From Rufibacter sediminis (GTDB lineage Bacteria > Bacteroidota > Bacteroidia > Cytophagales > Hymenobacteraceae), in NCBI RefSeq assembly GCF_014269285.1, contig NZ_JACOAF010000034.1:1-64000 (forward strand): DNA of 64,000 bases. The letters are read 5' to 3'. This document shows, piece after piece, positions 34,276 through 43,393 of this stretch. The notes under the pieces were generated by a model. It did no database searches. It saw only the letters and a program-made list of their open reading frames with translations, and was not told the DNA's origin. The position numbers were made by a program, and so were the translations under genes. How positions within the stretch are numbered: position 1 is the first letter of the stretch; every line of letters starts with the position of its first letter.

Positions 34276-34348
34276 GTAGGGGCAATCCTTGGTGGTTGCC
34301 CTTTACGTTTGCTCTTGCATGCGGGCAACCACCAGGGATTGCCCCTAC
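34276..34348. repeat. Family D inverted pair
   Basis: GTAGGGGCAATCCTTGGTGG (34276 on) is inverted as CCACCAGGGATTGCCCCTAC (ending 34348), giving about 25-base arms and a 22-base spacer. The rest of the gap 34263-34594 contains a family A half-site (34431-34460) and the peptidase upstream region, and no gene. Confidence 0.82.
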
Positions 34349-34594
34349 TCTCTATCGGAGATTACCCAAGTTATTACAGAAGGTCTGGCTAACTCTAAGC
34401 CATGAGGTGACCTTACCAACTCTGTTTTTCATATGAAATCCAGGAAACGGCCCTAAAACGAAGTGACTCCGTCGGGAGAACTGGTAGGCTGGTGCATTCC
34501 CCTGAAAAAGCCTGCGGGGAGAAGGAATAAATTTTTAGCTTTAAGGCAGAGAGTAATCTGTCGTCCAGCTTTTTCCATTCCTTCCAACGCGTTT

Positions 34595-36763
34595 ATGAAC
34601 AAACAACTCGCCGCTTTCCTGCTTTTGTGGTGGGCAAGTCTCTCCTGGGTGCAGGCCCAGCAAACAAACAACCTGGTGCAGGTCACCGATTTACTCAAAA
34701 TCAAGCAAGTGGGTGCCGTGGCCGTATCGCCGGATGGCAAACAGGTGGCGTTTACCGTCACTTCCATTGAGCCAGACCCCGAGAAGAAAAACGAGTTCCG
34801 CTACAACACGCAGTTGTACCTGCAGCCCACCAATAAGAGCCAGGCACCGCGCCAGCTCACCTACGGCAACAGCAATGCCACCCAGCCCGCCTGGAGCCCC
34901 GATGGCCAGCAGCTGGCGTTTGTGCGTGTGGTGGAAAGCAAACCCCAGATCTTCCTGCTCTCTTTTTCCGGCGGCGAGCCGGTCCAACTCACCAAGTTCA
35001 AGCACGGCGCGGGCAACCCGGTCTGGAGCCCCAACGGTCAGCAATTGCTCTTCACCTCGGGCATCGCTTTGAATGAGTTACTGTCCGATTCCACCCTGAA
35101 CCCGGCCCGAGATCTGCCCAAATGGTCGTATGAGAAACCGGGCTTCTTCCAGAACGAGAACCTGCGCACCAACACCGCCAAACCCAACCCAGACGGCACG
35201 CTGGCCGAGATCAGGGGCTACCTGGACCAGAACGAGAAAGACAACAAAGCCAAGGTCATCAACCAGCTGCGGTTCCAGGAAGAGTCTACCACTTCGTCTA
35301 ACCTCAACCTGTCGCACATCTTCCTCATTGACGCTAAACCGGGTGCCACGCCTAAGGACCTCACACCGGGGTTCTTCTCCAGCTCCAACCCCAACTTCAC
35401 AGCCAACGGCAAACAAGTCATCTTTGACGCCAATGCCGACGAGACCGAGAACCCCACCCGCTCCCAGGAAAACGCCATTTACCAAGTAAACCTTGACGGC
35501 ACCGGCCTCAAACAACTGCTGGGCAAGAAAGGCATGTCGTACTCCGGGAGCACCGTGTCGCCCTCGGGCAAATGGATCGCGTTTCAATACAGTCCTTCTA
35601 ACCAGGTGAGCATCCCGGCTTTGGGAATACTGCCCGTGGGCGGAAAAGCCTCTGAGCTGATCACCATCGCCTATGACCGCAACAAAAGCAACCTGGTGTG
35701 GAGCGAGAACGAGAAACACCTCTACTTCACCTCCCCTTCCAACGGCGGAATCCTGTTGAACCGCGCCGATGTGCAGAAAAGAAAAGTGGAGTCCCTGACC
35801 GATGTCACCAAAGGCGTAAGTGCTTTCGATCTGCGGAAAAACCAGCTGGCCTATGTCATCACCGAGGTAGCCAATCCCAATGAGCTGTACGCGGCTTCCG
35901 CCGATGCCAAAAAGCCCGTTCGCCTCACGTCCTTCAACCACGACTGGGTAAGTCAGAAGAAACTGAGCCAACCCCAGAAACATACTTTCACCAACGCCAA
36001 AGGCCAGACGGTGGAGTACTGGGTCATGAAACCCACCAACTTTGTGGAAGGCCAGAGATACCCGCTCCTGCTGGAGATCCACGGCGGCCCGACTGCCATG
36101 TGGGGCCCCGGCGAAAACAGTATGTGGCACGAGTATCAGTACTTCACTAGCAGAGGTTACGGCGTGGTGTACGCCAATCCGCGCGGTTCCGGCGGCTACG
36201 GCGAGGAGTTCATGAAGGCCAACATCAAAGACTGGGGCGCGGGTCCGGCCAGCGACGTGCTGACCGCCCTGGACAAAGCCGTAGCCGAGGGCTGGGCCGA
36301 TACTTCCCGCCTGGCCATTACGGGCGGTTCTTACGGCGGTTACCTCGTTTCCTGGATTCTAGGCCATGATAAACGCTTCAAAGCGGCTTGCTCCCAACGC
36401 GGCGTGTATGACCTGAGCACCTTCTTTGGGGAAGGGAACGCCTGGCGCCTAGTACCTAATTATTTTGGGGGTTATCCGTGGGAAGAAGCCCACAAAGGCA
36501 TTATCCAGAGCGAGTCACCGCTGACGTACGTGCAGAACATCACCACCCCGCTCATCATCTTCCACGGCGAGAATGACCTGCGCACCGGCGTTATCCAAAG
36601 CGAGATGCTCTACAAAAGCCTCAAAGTCCTGAACCGCCCGGTGGAATACGTCCGGCACCCCGGCGCTACCCACGAGATCACCCGCGCCGGAAACAACCGT
36701 CAGCGTATTGACCAGATGCTGCGCACCTACGAGTTCTTCGAGCGGTATTTGCAAGCAAAATAA
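34595..36763 (+). CDS. S9 family prolyl oligopeptidase, secreted
   Basis: A 722-residue peptidase with a signal peptide (residues 1-21, ending WVQAQ). Residues about 35-470 form a beta-propeller of WD40-like PD repeats (SPDGKQVAFTV, SPDGQQLAFVR, SPNGQQLLFTS, SPSGKWIAFQY). The C-terminal alpha/beta-hydrolase domain has the nucleophile S579 in GGSYGGYLVSW, the Asp in HGENDLRTGVIQSEMLYKSL and the His in HPGATHEITR. It cleaves short peptides in the periplasm, with dipeptidyl-peptidase or acylaminoacyl-type specificity. An upstream start at 34463 would put 44 non-homologous residues before the signal peptide, so 34595 is chosen. Confidence 0.93.
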   Translation: MNKQLAAFLLLWWASLSWVQAQQTNNLVQVTDLLKIKQVGAVAVSPDGKQVAFTVTSIEPDPEKKNEFRYNTQLYLQPTNKSQAPRQLTYGNSNATQPAWSPDGQQLAFVRVVESKPQIFLLSFSGGEPVQLTKFKHGAGNPVWSPNGQQLLFTSGIALNELLSDSTLNPARDLPKWSYEKPGFFQNENLRTNTAKPNPDGTLAEIRGYLDQNEKDNKAKVINQLRFQEESTTSSNLNLSHIFLIDAKPGATPKDLTPGFFSSSNPNFTANGKQVIFDANADETENPTRSQENAIYQVNLDGTGLKQLLGKKGMSYSGSTVSPSGKWIAFQYSPSNQVSIPALGILPVGGKASELITIAYDRNKSNLVWSENEKHLYFTSPSNGGILLNRADVQKRKVESLTDVTKGVSAFDLRKNQLAYVITEVANPNELYAASADAKKPVRLTSFNHDWVSQKKLSQPQKHTFTNAKGQTVEYWVMKPTNFVEGQRYPLLLEIHGGPTAMWGPGENSMWHEYQYFTSRGYGVVYANPRGSGGYGEEFMKANIKDWGAGPASDVLTALDKAVAEGWADTSRLAITGGSYGGYLVSWILGHDKRFKAACSQRGVYDLSTFFGEGNAWRLVPNYFGGYPWEEAHKGIIQSESPLTYVQNITTPLIIFHGENDLRTGVIQSEMLYKSLKVLNRPVEYVRHPGATHEITRAGNNRQRIDQMLRTYEFFERYLQAK

Positions 36764-36780
36764 ATCAGAGAAAGTGCCCG

Positions 36781-36822
36781 CACCACCGTAGAGACAAGGC
36801 ATGCCTTGTCTCTACGGTGGTG
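36781..36822. repeat. Family E perfect palindrome
   Basis: A 42-base exact palindrome without loop, centred on GACAAGGCATGCCTTGTC with CACCACCGTA outer arms. It is 18 bases after the S9 peptidase stop. Confidence 0.85.
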
Positions 36823-36889
36823 CCCGTATGATCCTTTCCGATATGCAACCAACTTGCCCCATTTCAAGGCAGTTTTCACCAAAATACCC

Positions 36890-36933
36890 CTAAAACAGAA
36901 GAGCGGCCCCAAAGGGCCGCTCTTCTGTTTTAG
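36890..36933. terminator. Perfect 20-bp terminator hairpin
   Basis: The arms at 36890-36909 (CTAAAACAGAAGAGCGGCCC) and 36914-36933 are exact complements with a 4-base loop, between convergent genes. A family A half-core (36862-36889) precedes it. Confidence 0.85.
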
Positions 36934-37007
36934 ATAGCTGGGTTAGGGGTGTTTCGGGGTTGTTCAAACGCTCCTAATAGTTCATATACTAGCCCGCTGC
37001 CACAGAA

Positions 37008-38204
37008 TTAAGGCAGGCTGATTTTGCCCATCTGCACCGATGGAATGCTTTGTTTCCCTGACCCAAAATCGATCTTCTCTCCTACTAGGCATTCGTTGGC
37101 CAGCGTAGCAAACAGGACCGCTTCCTTCGCATCCGGTGACACGCCTAATTCAGCGGTGTTTCTGATGACGGTGTCACCCAGCAATTCCCTCATGTTTTGG
37201 AGCAGCAACGGGTTGTGCATGCCGCCGCCGCTCAGGAAAATCTCAAAGGAATTTTCCTGAGTTGAACGGGTAATGGCCTCACAGATGGCCGTAGCCGAAA
37301 ACCGATTTAAGGTAGCCAGTACATCCTGCGCAGACAGGTGACTCGTGTTGGAGGCTTCCTGAGCTTGTTCCATATAAGCAAGATTGAAGAGTTCTGGCCC
37401 CGTGGTTTTCGGGAAACCTAACCCAAAGAACGGGTGGTCCAATAACGCCGTCAACAAAGCAGCATCATATTTTCCCCGAGAAGCAATTTCCGATTCAGCG
37501 TCATAGAACTTTCCCGGGAACTTCAATTGCACATAGGCATCCATGAGCGTGTTGCCCGGACCTACATCGGTGGAGAAGATGCGGGTGGTGTCCAGGTCGC
37601 CGGGCAGGAAGGTGAAGTTGGCAATGCCGCCAATGTTGAGCATGATCCTATTCTGCCCTTTTTCGGAAAACAGCAGATAATCGCCGTACACGGCTAGCGG
37701 CGCGCCTTCTCCCCCGGCGGCAATGTGCTTCTGCCGGAAATCGCTGAGGGTGATGATGCCGGTTTTCACGGCGATGTGGTCGCCGTCGCCAATCTGCAAG
37801 GTGGCGTTGGGCATGCCGTTGAGTTTATGCTGCGAGGCGGGCGCGTGGTAAATGGTCTGGCCGTGGCTGGCAATGACATCCACCTCCTGCGCCGAAACGC
37901 CCCACTTCTCCAGACAGGCATTGATCAACTCGGCGTGGTAGGTTCCTATGTAAGCGTTCATCAGACAGACTTTTTCCAGGTCCACCTCGCGTTTAGAGAA
38001 GATGGCTTTTACCTGCTCTTTGAAAGCGGCGTCATACGGCATGGTGTCAAATTGCCGGAGGACCAACTGCGTCTGGGTGCCGTGGCCGGTCATTTCGCAA
38101 AGCGCTACATCCAGTCCATCCAGGGAGGTGCCGGACATCAATCCGATGATGGTTCTTTTATCTTTTTCTGCTATTTCCAGCAGACGGCGGAGATTTGTAT
38201 TCAT
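37008..38204 (-). CDS. anmK: Anhydro-N-acetylmuramic acid kinase
   Basis: A 398-residue kinase of the AnmK family, which hydrolyses and phosphorylates 1,6-anhydro-N-acetylmuramic acid in peptidoglycan recycling. The ATP-binding signature IGLMSGTSLDGLDVALCEM is at residues about 20-40. It is followed by DVIASHGQTIYHAP, MLNIGGIANFTFLPG, FSTDVGPGNTLMDAYV and the C-terminal FLSGGGMHNPLL. It is slightly longer than the E. coli enzyme through an N-terminal helix. It stands alone, with a repeat-rich region of nearly 500 bases upstream. Confidence 0.95.
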   Translation of the reverse strand: MNTNLRRLLEIAEKDKRTIIGLMSGTSLDGLDVALCEMTGHGTQTQLVLRQFDTMPYDAAFKEQVKAIFSKREVDLEKVCLMNAYIGTYHAELINACLEKWGVSAQEVDVIASHGQTIYHAPASQHKLNGMPNATLQIGDGDHIAVKTGIITLSDFRQKHIAAGGEGAPLAVYGDYLLFSEKGQNRIMLNIGGIANFTFLPGDLDTTRIFSTDVGPGNTLMDAYVQLKFPGKFYDAESEIASRGKYDAALLTALLDHPFFGLGFPKTTGPELFNLAYMEQAQEASNTSHLSAQDVLATLNRFSATAICEAITRSTQENSFEIFLSGGGMHNPLLLQNMRELLGDTVIRNTAELGVSPDAKEAVLFATLANECLVGEKIDFGSGKQSIPSVQMGKISLP

Positions 38205-38312
38205 AGCTGTTCGGGGAAAGGGGAAAGGTAAAGCAGATTTCTGAGAGGCAAAACTGTGACCGTTCTTTTTTGCAGTGGCATCTGTTCCTTTATACCATCA
38301 AAACCGGTACCC

Positions 38313-38385
38313 TATGGCGCGGAAGTTACTTCCGTGACTTAAGAAAAACGCTAATGCAAGTCACGGAAGTAACTTCCGCGCCATA
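38313..38385. repeat. Family B inverted repeat
   Basis: The 28-base arms at 38313-38340 and 38358-38385 are exact complements with a 17-base spacer, upstream of anmK. Confidence 0.87.
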
Positions 38386-38424
38386 GTACTTGATATTCTG
38401 CGCGAGTAGATCATTCCTCCGCTG

Positions 38425-38556
38425 CCTCCCTTCAAAGGGTAGGGCCGTTAAGTTCTAAAAATATAGCTGGTTCCAGAATATAGCTGGTTCAAGTTTTCAA
38501 CTTGGACCCAACATGAGCTGAAGTTTTCAACTTCAGTGAGGCGAAGCCTCAAAACG
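38425..38556. repeat. Family C element, right end missing
   Basis: The left terminal repeat (CTTCAAAGGGTAGGGCCGTT at 38430) and interior hairpins are present. AATATAGCTGGTTC is partly duplicated near 38459-38490, and the matching right end is absent. With family B this fills the gap 38205-38635, where no gene is seen. Confidence 0.75.
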
Positions 38557-38635
38557 ATGGCTGGCAGAAAAATTTCGACCAACCCAAATCCACACGCAAC
38601 CACGCTTTACCCCTACTTTAGTGAAATCGGCCCTA

Positions 38636-38680
38636 AAACAAAGAATCCCGCGCTGTAGACCAGCGCGGGATTCTTTGTTT
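38636..38680. terminator. Perfect 20-bp terminator hairpin
   Basis: AAACAAAGAATCCCGCGCTG and its exact complement at 38661-38680 flank TAGAC. It is 16 bases beyond the stop of the minus-strand desaturase gene. A family A half-site adjoins it. Confidence 0.85.
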
Positions 38681-38696
38681 AAAAAATAGAGTTTCT

Positions 38697-39782
38697 CTAC
38701 CGCTGCACCAGTACGGGCTGAAGCGCCAATTGACGCAGATGCGATATATGGGACGTGATGGCGTTTCTGGTCTTGGGGTACTCGTTGTAAGTCACCCCAA
38801 ACTCGGCGCAGGCTTCCTTGATGATCTTGCTGATGGCCGGGTAATGCACGTGCGAGATCTTAGGGAACAGGTGGTGCTCAATCTGGAAGTTCAGGCCGCC
38901 GGTCAACCAGGACACCACCTTATTTTTGGTAGCGAAGTTGGCGGTGGTTTTGAGTTGGTGCAGCGCCCATTCGTCTTCAATGCGGTTGGTCAATTGCGTA
39001 GGCATAGGAAAATGCGCGTGCTCCACGGTGTGCGCCAACTGGAACACGATGCTCAGCACCAAACCGGTGAACATGCCATACACCAGAAAGCCTACCAGCC
39101 AGGGCAGGAAACCCACCGTGTAGATAGGCACCACCACAAACAGCACGAAGTGCATCACCTTGAATCCCCAGAAAGAAAGATGGTCTTTGGCGTTCATCTT
39201 CTTGATAGGAATATCGCCCACTTTCTGGGTGAAGTACTTCATGTAATCGGTGAAGAAAATCCAGTAGATGTAGAGCATGGCATACGCGCCCCAGAAGTAG
39301 TAATGCTGGTACTTGTGGATTTTCAGGTGCTCCTGGTTTTCGCAGAGGCGCAGAAACGGCTTGGCGTCCAGGTCATCGTCTACGCCGTCAATGTTGGTGT
39401 AGGTGTGGTGGATGATGTTGTGCTTGGTGGTCCACATGTGGATGTTGGCGCCCAGCACGTTCAGGGAAAGCCCGGCCAGCTCGTTCACCCATTTCTTGCG
39501 GCTGAAACTGCCGTGCCCGCCGTCGTGCATCACGTTGAACCCGATGGCCGCGGTCACCCCGCCAATCAGGATACATTCCACCAAAGCCAACCAAACCGGC
39601 GGCGTGAAAAACACCAGGTGCACGTACAGGAACACCAGGCTGGAAAGCAGCACGGCGGCTTTGATGTAGAGTTTATAATTGCCCGTGGGGTGACTGCCTT
39701 TCTCCTCAAAGTAGGCGTTGGTCCGTCGTTTTAGTTCTGAATAAAAGGAAGTGGAAGGGGCAATGAATTTGGGTGTGGCCAT
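38697..39782 (-). CDS. Membrane fatty acid desaturase (front-end/linoleoyl-CoA type)
   Basis: A 361-residue di-iron membrane desaturase with all three histidine boxes: HDGGHGSF (HxxxH), HNIIHHTYTN (HxxxHH) and QIEHHLFP (QxxHH). The glutamine in box three is typical of front-end desaturases of the delta-6/linoleoyl-CoA group. The cytochrome b5 domain of eukaryotic relatives is absent, so an external electron donor is needed. Four to six membrane helices are visible. It would introduce a double bond into membrane-lipid acyl chains, possibly for cold adaptation. The regiospecificity is inferred. The upstream gap of 200 bases is A/T-rich, consistent with its promoter. Confidence 0.9.
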   Translation of the reverse strand: MATPKFIAPSTSFYSELKRRTNAYFEEKGSHPTGNYKLYIKAAVLLSSLVFLYVHLVFFTPPVWLALVECILIGGVTAAIGFNVMHDGGHGSFSRKKWVNELAGLSLNVLGANIHMWTTKHNIIHHTYTNIDGVDDDLDAKPFLRLCENQEHLKIHKYQHYYFWGAYAMLYIYWIFFTDYMKYFTQKVGDIPIKKMNAKDHLSFWGFKVMHFVLFVVVPIYTVGFLPWLVGFLVYGMFTGLVLSIVFQLAHTVEHAHFPMPTQLTNRIEDEWALHQLKTTANFATKNKVVSWLTGGLNFQIEHHLFPKISHVHYPAISKIIKEACAEFGVTYNEYPKTRNAITSHISHLRQLALQPVLVQR

Positions 39783-39981
39783 AAAGACGATTAAGTTGAA
39801 AAATAAGCTATCGGGCTATCTCAACGGGGAATCGTCAATCAAATCCATAACATCTTTGAAAGGTAACGCTTTCTTGGAGGGTATTAATTCAGAACACCGG
39901 AAAAACAGCAACTATATTTTTCCATACGGCTTCGGTTTATACGGAGTTTGGAGAATACGCTGAAATACTATGCTCCTACCT

Positions 39982-40932
39982 TTACTTTCCTTGCGGGGCC
40001 GGTTTGGCGGGCACCAGCAGCTGGTTGCTTCCCATCCAGTTCAGGCAGCGGTCAAACCACAGGTCTTTGGTGGTTTTGTTCACCATGCCAAACCCGTGGC
40101 CGCCGCGCTGGTAGACGTGCAGCTCCGCGGGAACCTTGTGCTGGAGCAGCGCCTGGTAAAACACCACGCTGTTCTGGACGGGCACCAGGTCATCATCTGA
40201 GGCATGCACCAGAAAGGTAGGCGGCGTTTGGGCGGTCACCTGCTGTTCATTGGAGTAGGCCTGCATCTTCTGTTTTGAGGCTCCTTTCCCCAAAAGCCGG
40301 TCAAACGAACCTTGGTGCCAGATGGCCGTATCGCTGCTGATGACCGGGTAAATCAACAGCAGGAAATCAGGGCGAAGCGAGAGGTTCTCGGGGTTGGGGA
40401 TCTGGGATTTGGTGTAGTGCGTACCCGCCGTGGAGGCCAGGTGTCCGCCCGCCGAGAAGCCCATCATGCCCACCTGCTCCGGGTTGATGTTGTATTCCTT
40501 CGCCTTTTTACGCACCAGGTAAAGCGCCTGCTGGGCATCCTGCAAGGGCGTGATCTCGGGCTGGGAGGTGATGGCGGGGTCAGGGAGCCGGTATTTCAGC
40601 ACGAACGCGGTCACCCCGTTGGCCGCAAACTTACGGGCCACGTCGGCCCCTTCATGCCCGGCGGCCAGAATCCAGTACCCGCCGCCGGGGCAGATCACCA
40701 CGGCCGTGCCGTTGGCTTTGCCTTTGGCCGGCAGGTAAACCGTAAGCGTGGGCTGCCGCACCAGCGAAGTGATCTCCACGTTGCCTTCTCTCACTTCCAT
40801 TTTCTCCTGGTTGGGGCCGGGCACCTCGTTCGGGATTTTTCCTTCGTACAGCGGAATCACCGCGGGTTTTGATTGGCTACAGGCCGAATACGCCACGGCA
40901 GCCAGCGTGAAAAGCAGGATCAGTTTCTTCAT
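39982..40932 (-). CDS. Alpha/beta hydrolase lipoprotein, esterase type
   Basis: A 316-residue hydrolase starting with a lipoprotein signal (MKKLILLFTLAAVAYSAC, Cys at residue 18). The oxyanion-hole region is CPGGGYWILAAGHEG, the nucleophile Ser is in GFSAGGHLAST, the Asp in HASDDDLVPVQ and the His in GGHGFGM. This matches the BD-FAE/acetyl-xylan-esterase-like group of carbohydrate esterases. It is anchored at the cell envelope and probably removes acyl groups from sugars. An upstream ATG at 40986 would precede the signal by 18 residues, so 40932 is chosen. Confidence 0.87.
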   Translation of the reverse strand: MKKLILLFTLAAVAYSACSQSKPAVIPLYEGKIPNEVPGPNQEKMEVREGNVEITSLVRQPTLTVYLPAKGKANGTAVVICPGGGYWILAAGHEGADVARKFAANGVTAFVLKYRLPDPAITSQPEITPLQDAQQALYLVRKKAKEYNINPEQVGMMGFSAGGHLASTAGTHYTKSQIPNPENLSLRPDFLLLIYPVISSDTAIWHQGSFDRLLGKGASKQKMQAYSNEQQVTAQTPPTFLVHASDDDLVPVQNSVVFYQALLQHKVPAELHVYQRGGHGFGMVNKTTKDLWFDRCLNWMGSNQLLVPAKPAPQGK

Positions 40933-40962
40933 GTTCAAAAAATTAAGGCAAGCACCAGTAAG

Positions 40963-41001
40963 CCGTTTTGAGGGCATTTTCAGCAAAACGCCCCTAAAAC
41001 A
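40963..41001. repeat. Family A palindrome
   Basis: CCGTTTTGAGGGCATTTTC and GCAAAACGCCCCTAAAAC arms, between two minus-strand genes (DinB then the esterase). Confidence 0.75.
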
Positions 41002-41040
41002 GCATTCACATATACGGTTTCCACTTCTTTCATCGGCAGC

Positions 41041-41547
41041 TTAGCCGCCAATCCTTTCATCGGCGGAGGGGCCGTACATGCCGGGTACCGGTACGTCCAG
41101 CAGGCGCAGGTACACGCTCAGTTGGCCGCGGTGGTGAATGAAATGATGAAGGGATAAACTCCGGATGACCACCATCCGGGGCATGGAAAAAATCACGTGC
41201 TCCCCCTTGCGCATGGTCCAGGTTTTTTTCAGTTCCTCCGGATCGGCTTGGGTCAGGGCCTCCACCGCTTTCTGGTAGTTTTCCTCAAAATAGGCCATTA
41301 ACGCCTGGTGGGTGATGCCGGCAAAAGGGACGTACTTCTGCTGGTTGAAATCCAGCTCATCCGATAAAATCACCTGGCTAATGAACATGCCCGGCAACTC
41401 GGCTATGTGCGCGGCCAGCGCTTTCAGAGACATGCTTTTGGCGTGCGGTTTAAAGTCGAAATGCTCCTGGGGCACCTGCTCCAGCATCTTTCTGGTGTTA
41501 CTTGCTTCCTGCTCAAATTGCCGCAGGAGTTGTTGGTTCAGCTCCAT
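41041..41547 (-). CDS. DinB family protein
   Basis: A 168-residue four-helix protein of the DinB/YfiT type. Potential metal-binding histidines are LAAHIAEL (residues about 45-52) and the paired LHHFIHHRGQLSVYLRLLDVPVPGMYGPS near the C-terminus, the family signature. DinB-like proteins are thiol transferases or metal-dependent hydrolases, mostly uncharacterised. The name comes from DNA-damage-induced genes in Bacillus and implies no repair role here. It lies upstream of the esterase gene and downstream of a terminator. Confidence 0.87.
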   Translation of the reverse strand: MELNQQLLRQFEQEASNTRKMLEQVPQEHFDFKPHAKSMSLKALAAHIAELPGMFISQVILSDELDFNQQKYVPFAGITHQALMAYFEENYQKAVEALTQADPEELKKTWTMRKGEHVIFSMPRMVVIRSLSLHHFIHHRGQLSVYLRLLDVPVPGMYGPSADERIGG

Positions 41548-41591
41548 TCTGTTGGTGGTTTAGGTGTTCTGATGGGTAAGTTAGAAAAAAG

Positions 41592-41622
41592 AACGGGAGC
41601 AGGAAAAACTCCCGCTCCCGTT
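41592..41622 (-). terminator. Terminator of the POT transporter gene
   Basis: AACGGGAGC (41592-41600) pairs with GCTCCCGTT (41614-41622). Read on the minus strand, the stem is followed by CTTTTTTCT. Confidence 0.8.
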
Positions 41623-41643
41623 TCACACATTCTATAAGTTGGA

Positions 41644-43137
41644 TTAGCGCACCTCGCCCATCCACTTCCGGATAACCCGGCTGAACAGGATGAGCACCAC
41701 CCCGATGCCCAGCGACCAAAGCCCGATCTGGTTCAGAATCTGGGCGTAATACGGCAACGAGAGCACGGGATTGTCCACCACGTTCTGGGGCACGCTCATG
41801 AGCGCGCCAATCTTGCTGGCCAGGAACTCGCCCACGGCGCTGGCGAAAAACCAGATGCCCATCATCATGGCCACAATGCGGGCCGGAGACAGTTTGGTGA
41901 TCATGGACAACCCGATGGGCGAGATACACATCTCGCCGCAGATGATGAAGAAGTAGCCGGCAATGAAGGTGATCAACGGAATCAGGCCACTGCCCTCGCT
42001 GGTCACGCAGCCCAGGTAGAACACGTAAAAACCCAGCCCCACCAGCACAAACGACAACCCGAACTTGGTAGGCGTGTTAGGCTCCATGCCCATGCGGTTC
42101 AACTTTGGCCACAGCCAGGCGAAGAAAAAGCTCAGAATCACCACCCAGGCCGGCGGCAAAAAGTTGTTCACGGCCAGGGCCGGAAGCTCTACCCCGCCCA
42201 CGTGCATGTCCACGTTGCGCATGGCGAACAGGTTGAGCGAACCCGCGTTTTGCTCATAGAACGCCCAAAACAGCGCTGAAAACACAATGAGCACCAGGGC
42301 CGCAAACAGCTTGAAACGCGCCGCCGCTTCCATTCTGAACGCGATGAACAGGATGTACACGATTGACAACGCCCCCAGCCCGAACATGATGAAGTCCATG
42401 ATCTCGTAGCGGTTAAACAGCGCCACAATCACGGGGATCACCGCCAGCGAAGCCCCGTAAATCACCACTTCCTTGCTGATGCCCGCGAACACCGGCTTTT
42501 TCAGGTCCTCGGGATTTGGCGGCAGCCCGTTCTGGCCCAGCGACTTCTTGCCCAGCGCAAACACCACCAGCCCCAGAATCATAAACAAGCCCGCCAGCCC
42601 GAATCCGTAGTGCCAGTTGATCTGCTGCCCTACGTACCCGCAGAGCAAACCGCCCAACGCCGCGCCAATGTTAATGCCCATGTAGAAGATGGAGAAGGCA
42701 CTGTCTTTGCGCGGATCATTGTCAGAATAGAGCGTGCCTACCAAACTGGAGATATTGGGTTTGAAGAAGCCGTTGCCGCAGATGATGAACGCCATGCCGT
42801 AGAAGAAACTCCAGTCCTGCGGCACCGCCAAGACTAAGTGCCCGATGGTCATGAGCACCCCGCCGTACATCACCGCCTTGCGCCCGCCCAGAAACCGGTC
42901 ACTCATCATGCCGCCAAACATGGGCATGGTGTACACCAGCGCGGCGTAGGAGCCCAGAATGGCGTAGCCTTTGGGTTCATCAAACTTGAGTTCTGTGATC
43001 ATGTACGCCAGCAGCAGGGCCTTCATGCCATAGAAAGAGAAGCGCTCCCACATCTCGGTGAAAAAGAGCATGTAGAGCTGCCTGGGGTGTCCCGTGGAGG
43101 CCGGCGCCTCAGGGATCTGCGGTTCAGTTAAATCCAT
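41644..43137 (-). CDS. Peptide MFS transporter (POT/PTR2 family)
   Basis: A 497-residue proton-coupled oligopeptide transporter with about twelve to fourteen helices. The proton-coupling motif ExxERF appears as TEMWERFSFYGMKALL (about residues 28-43). The PTR2 signatures are GNGFFKPNISSLVGTLY and FSIFYMGINIGAALGGLLCGYVGQ. Such carriers import di- and tripeptides with protons. It stands alone, but the secreted peptidases in this window (S9 and M14) and the cytosolic PepD could feed and use its substrates. Confidence 0.93.
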   Translation of the reverse strand: MDLTEPQIPEAPASTGHPRQLYMLFFTEMWERFSFYGMKALLLAYMITELKFDEPKGYAILGSYAALVYTMPMFGGMMSDRFLGGRKAVMYGGVLMTIGHLVLAVPQDWSFFYGMAFIICGNGFFKPNISSLVGTLYSDNDPRKDSAFSIFYMGINIGAALGGLLCGYVGQQINWHYGFGLAGLFMILGLVVFALGKKSLGQNGLPPNPEDLKKPVFAGISKEVVIYGASLAVIPVIVALFNRYEIMDFIMFGLGALSIVYILFIAFRMEAAARFKLFAALVLIVFSALFWAFYEQNAGSLNLFAMRNVDMHVGGVELPALAVNNFLPPAWVVILSFFFAWLWPKLNRMGMEPNTPTKFGLSFVLVGLGFYVFYLGCVTSEGSGLIPLITFIAGYFFIICGEMCISPIGLSMITKLSPARIVAMMMGIWFFASAVGEFLASKIGALMSVPQNVVDNPVLSLPYYAQILNQIGLWSLGIGVVLILFSRVIRKWMGEVR

Positions 43138-43219
43138 ATCAGGTAGTAAACGGAAAGAAAACTCAGTTATCGACCTGACAATTTAGCGGATATTGGCGGG
43201 ATTTAATGAAAAGCGGAGA

Positions 43220-43267
43220 ATTTCTGTTTGGGGGCTGGTTTTAGGAAATGAGGCCTAAAACAGAAAT
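43220..43267. repeat. Family A palindrome
   Basis: ATTTCTGTTTGGGG and GGCCTAAAACAGAAAT arms around GGTTTTAGGAAATGA, upstream of the peptide transporter gene. Confidence 0.7.
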
Positions 43268-43305
43268 CCCTTCGCATGTTTGGGCCGGGAAATGGGCAGC
43301 GGAGG

Positions 43306-43343
43306 CAGACACTCGTAGGACCTCCGGACACTACGAGGTCTTT
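43306..43343 (+). repeat. Family F repeat
   Basis: It begins CAGACACTCGTAGGACC and ends CTACGAGGTCTTT. It is the third copy, lying 50 bases beyond the stop of the minus-strand protease gene. Confidence 0.78.
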
Positions 43344-43393
43344 GGCGCCAGCGGTTTGCGGTTGAATTTAGGATCGATTGAAAGCGAATACGG

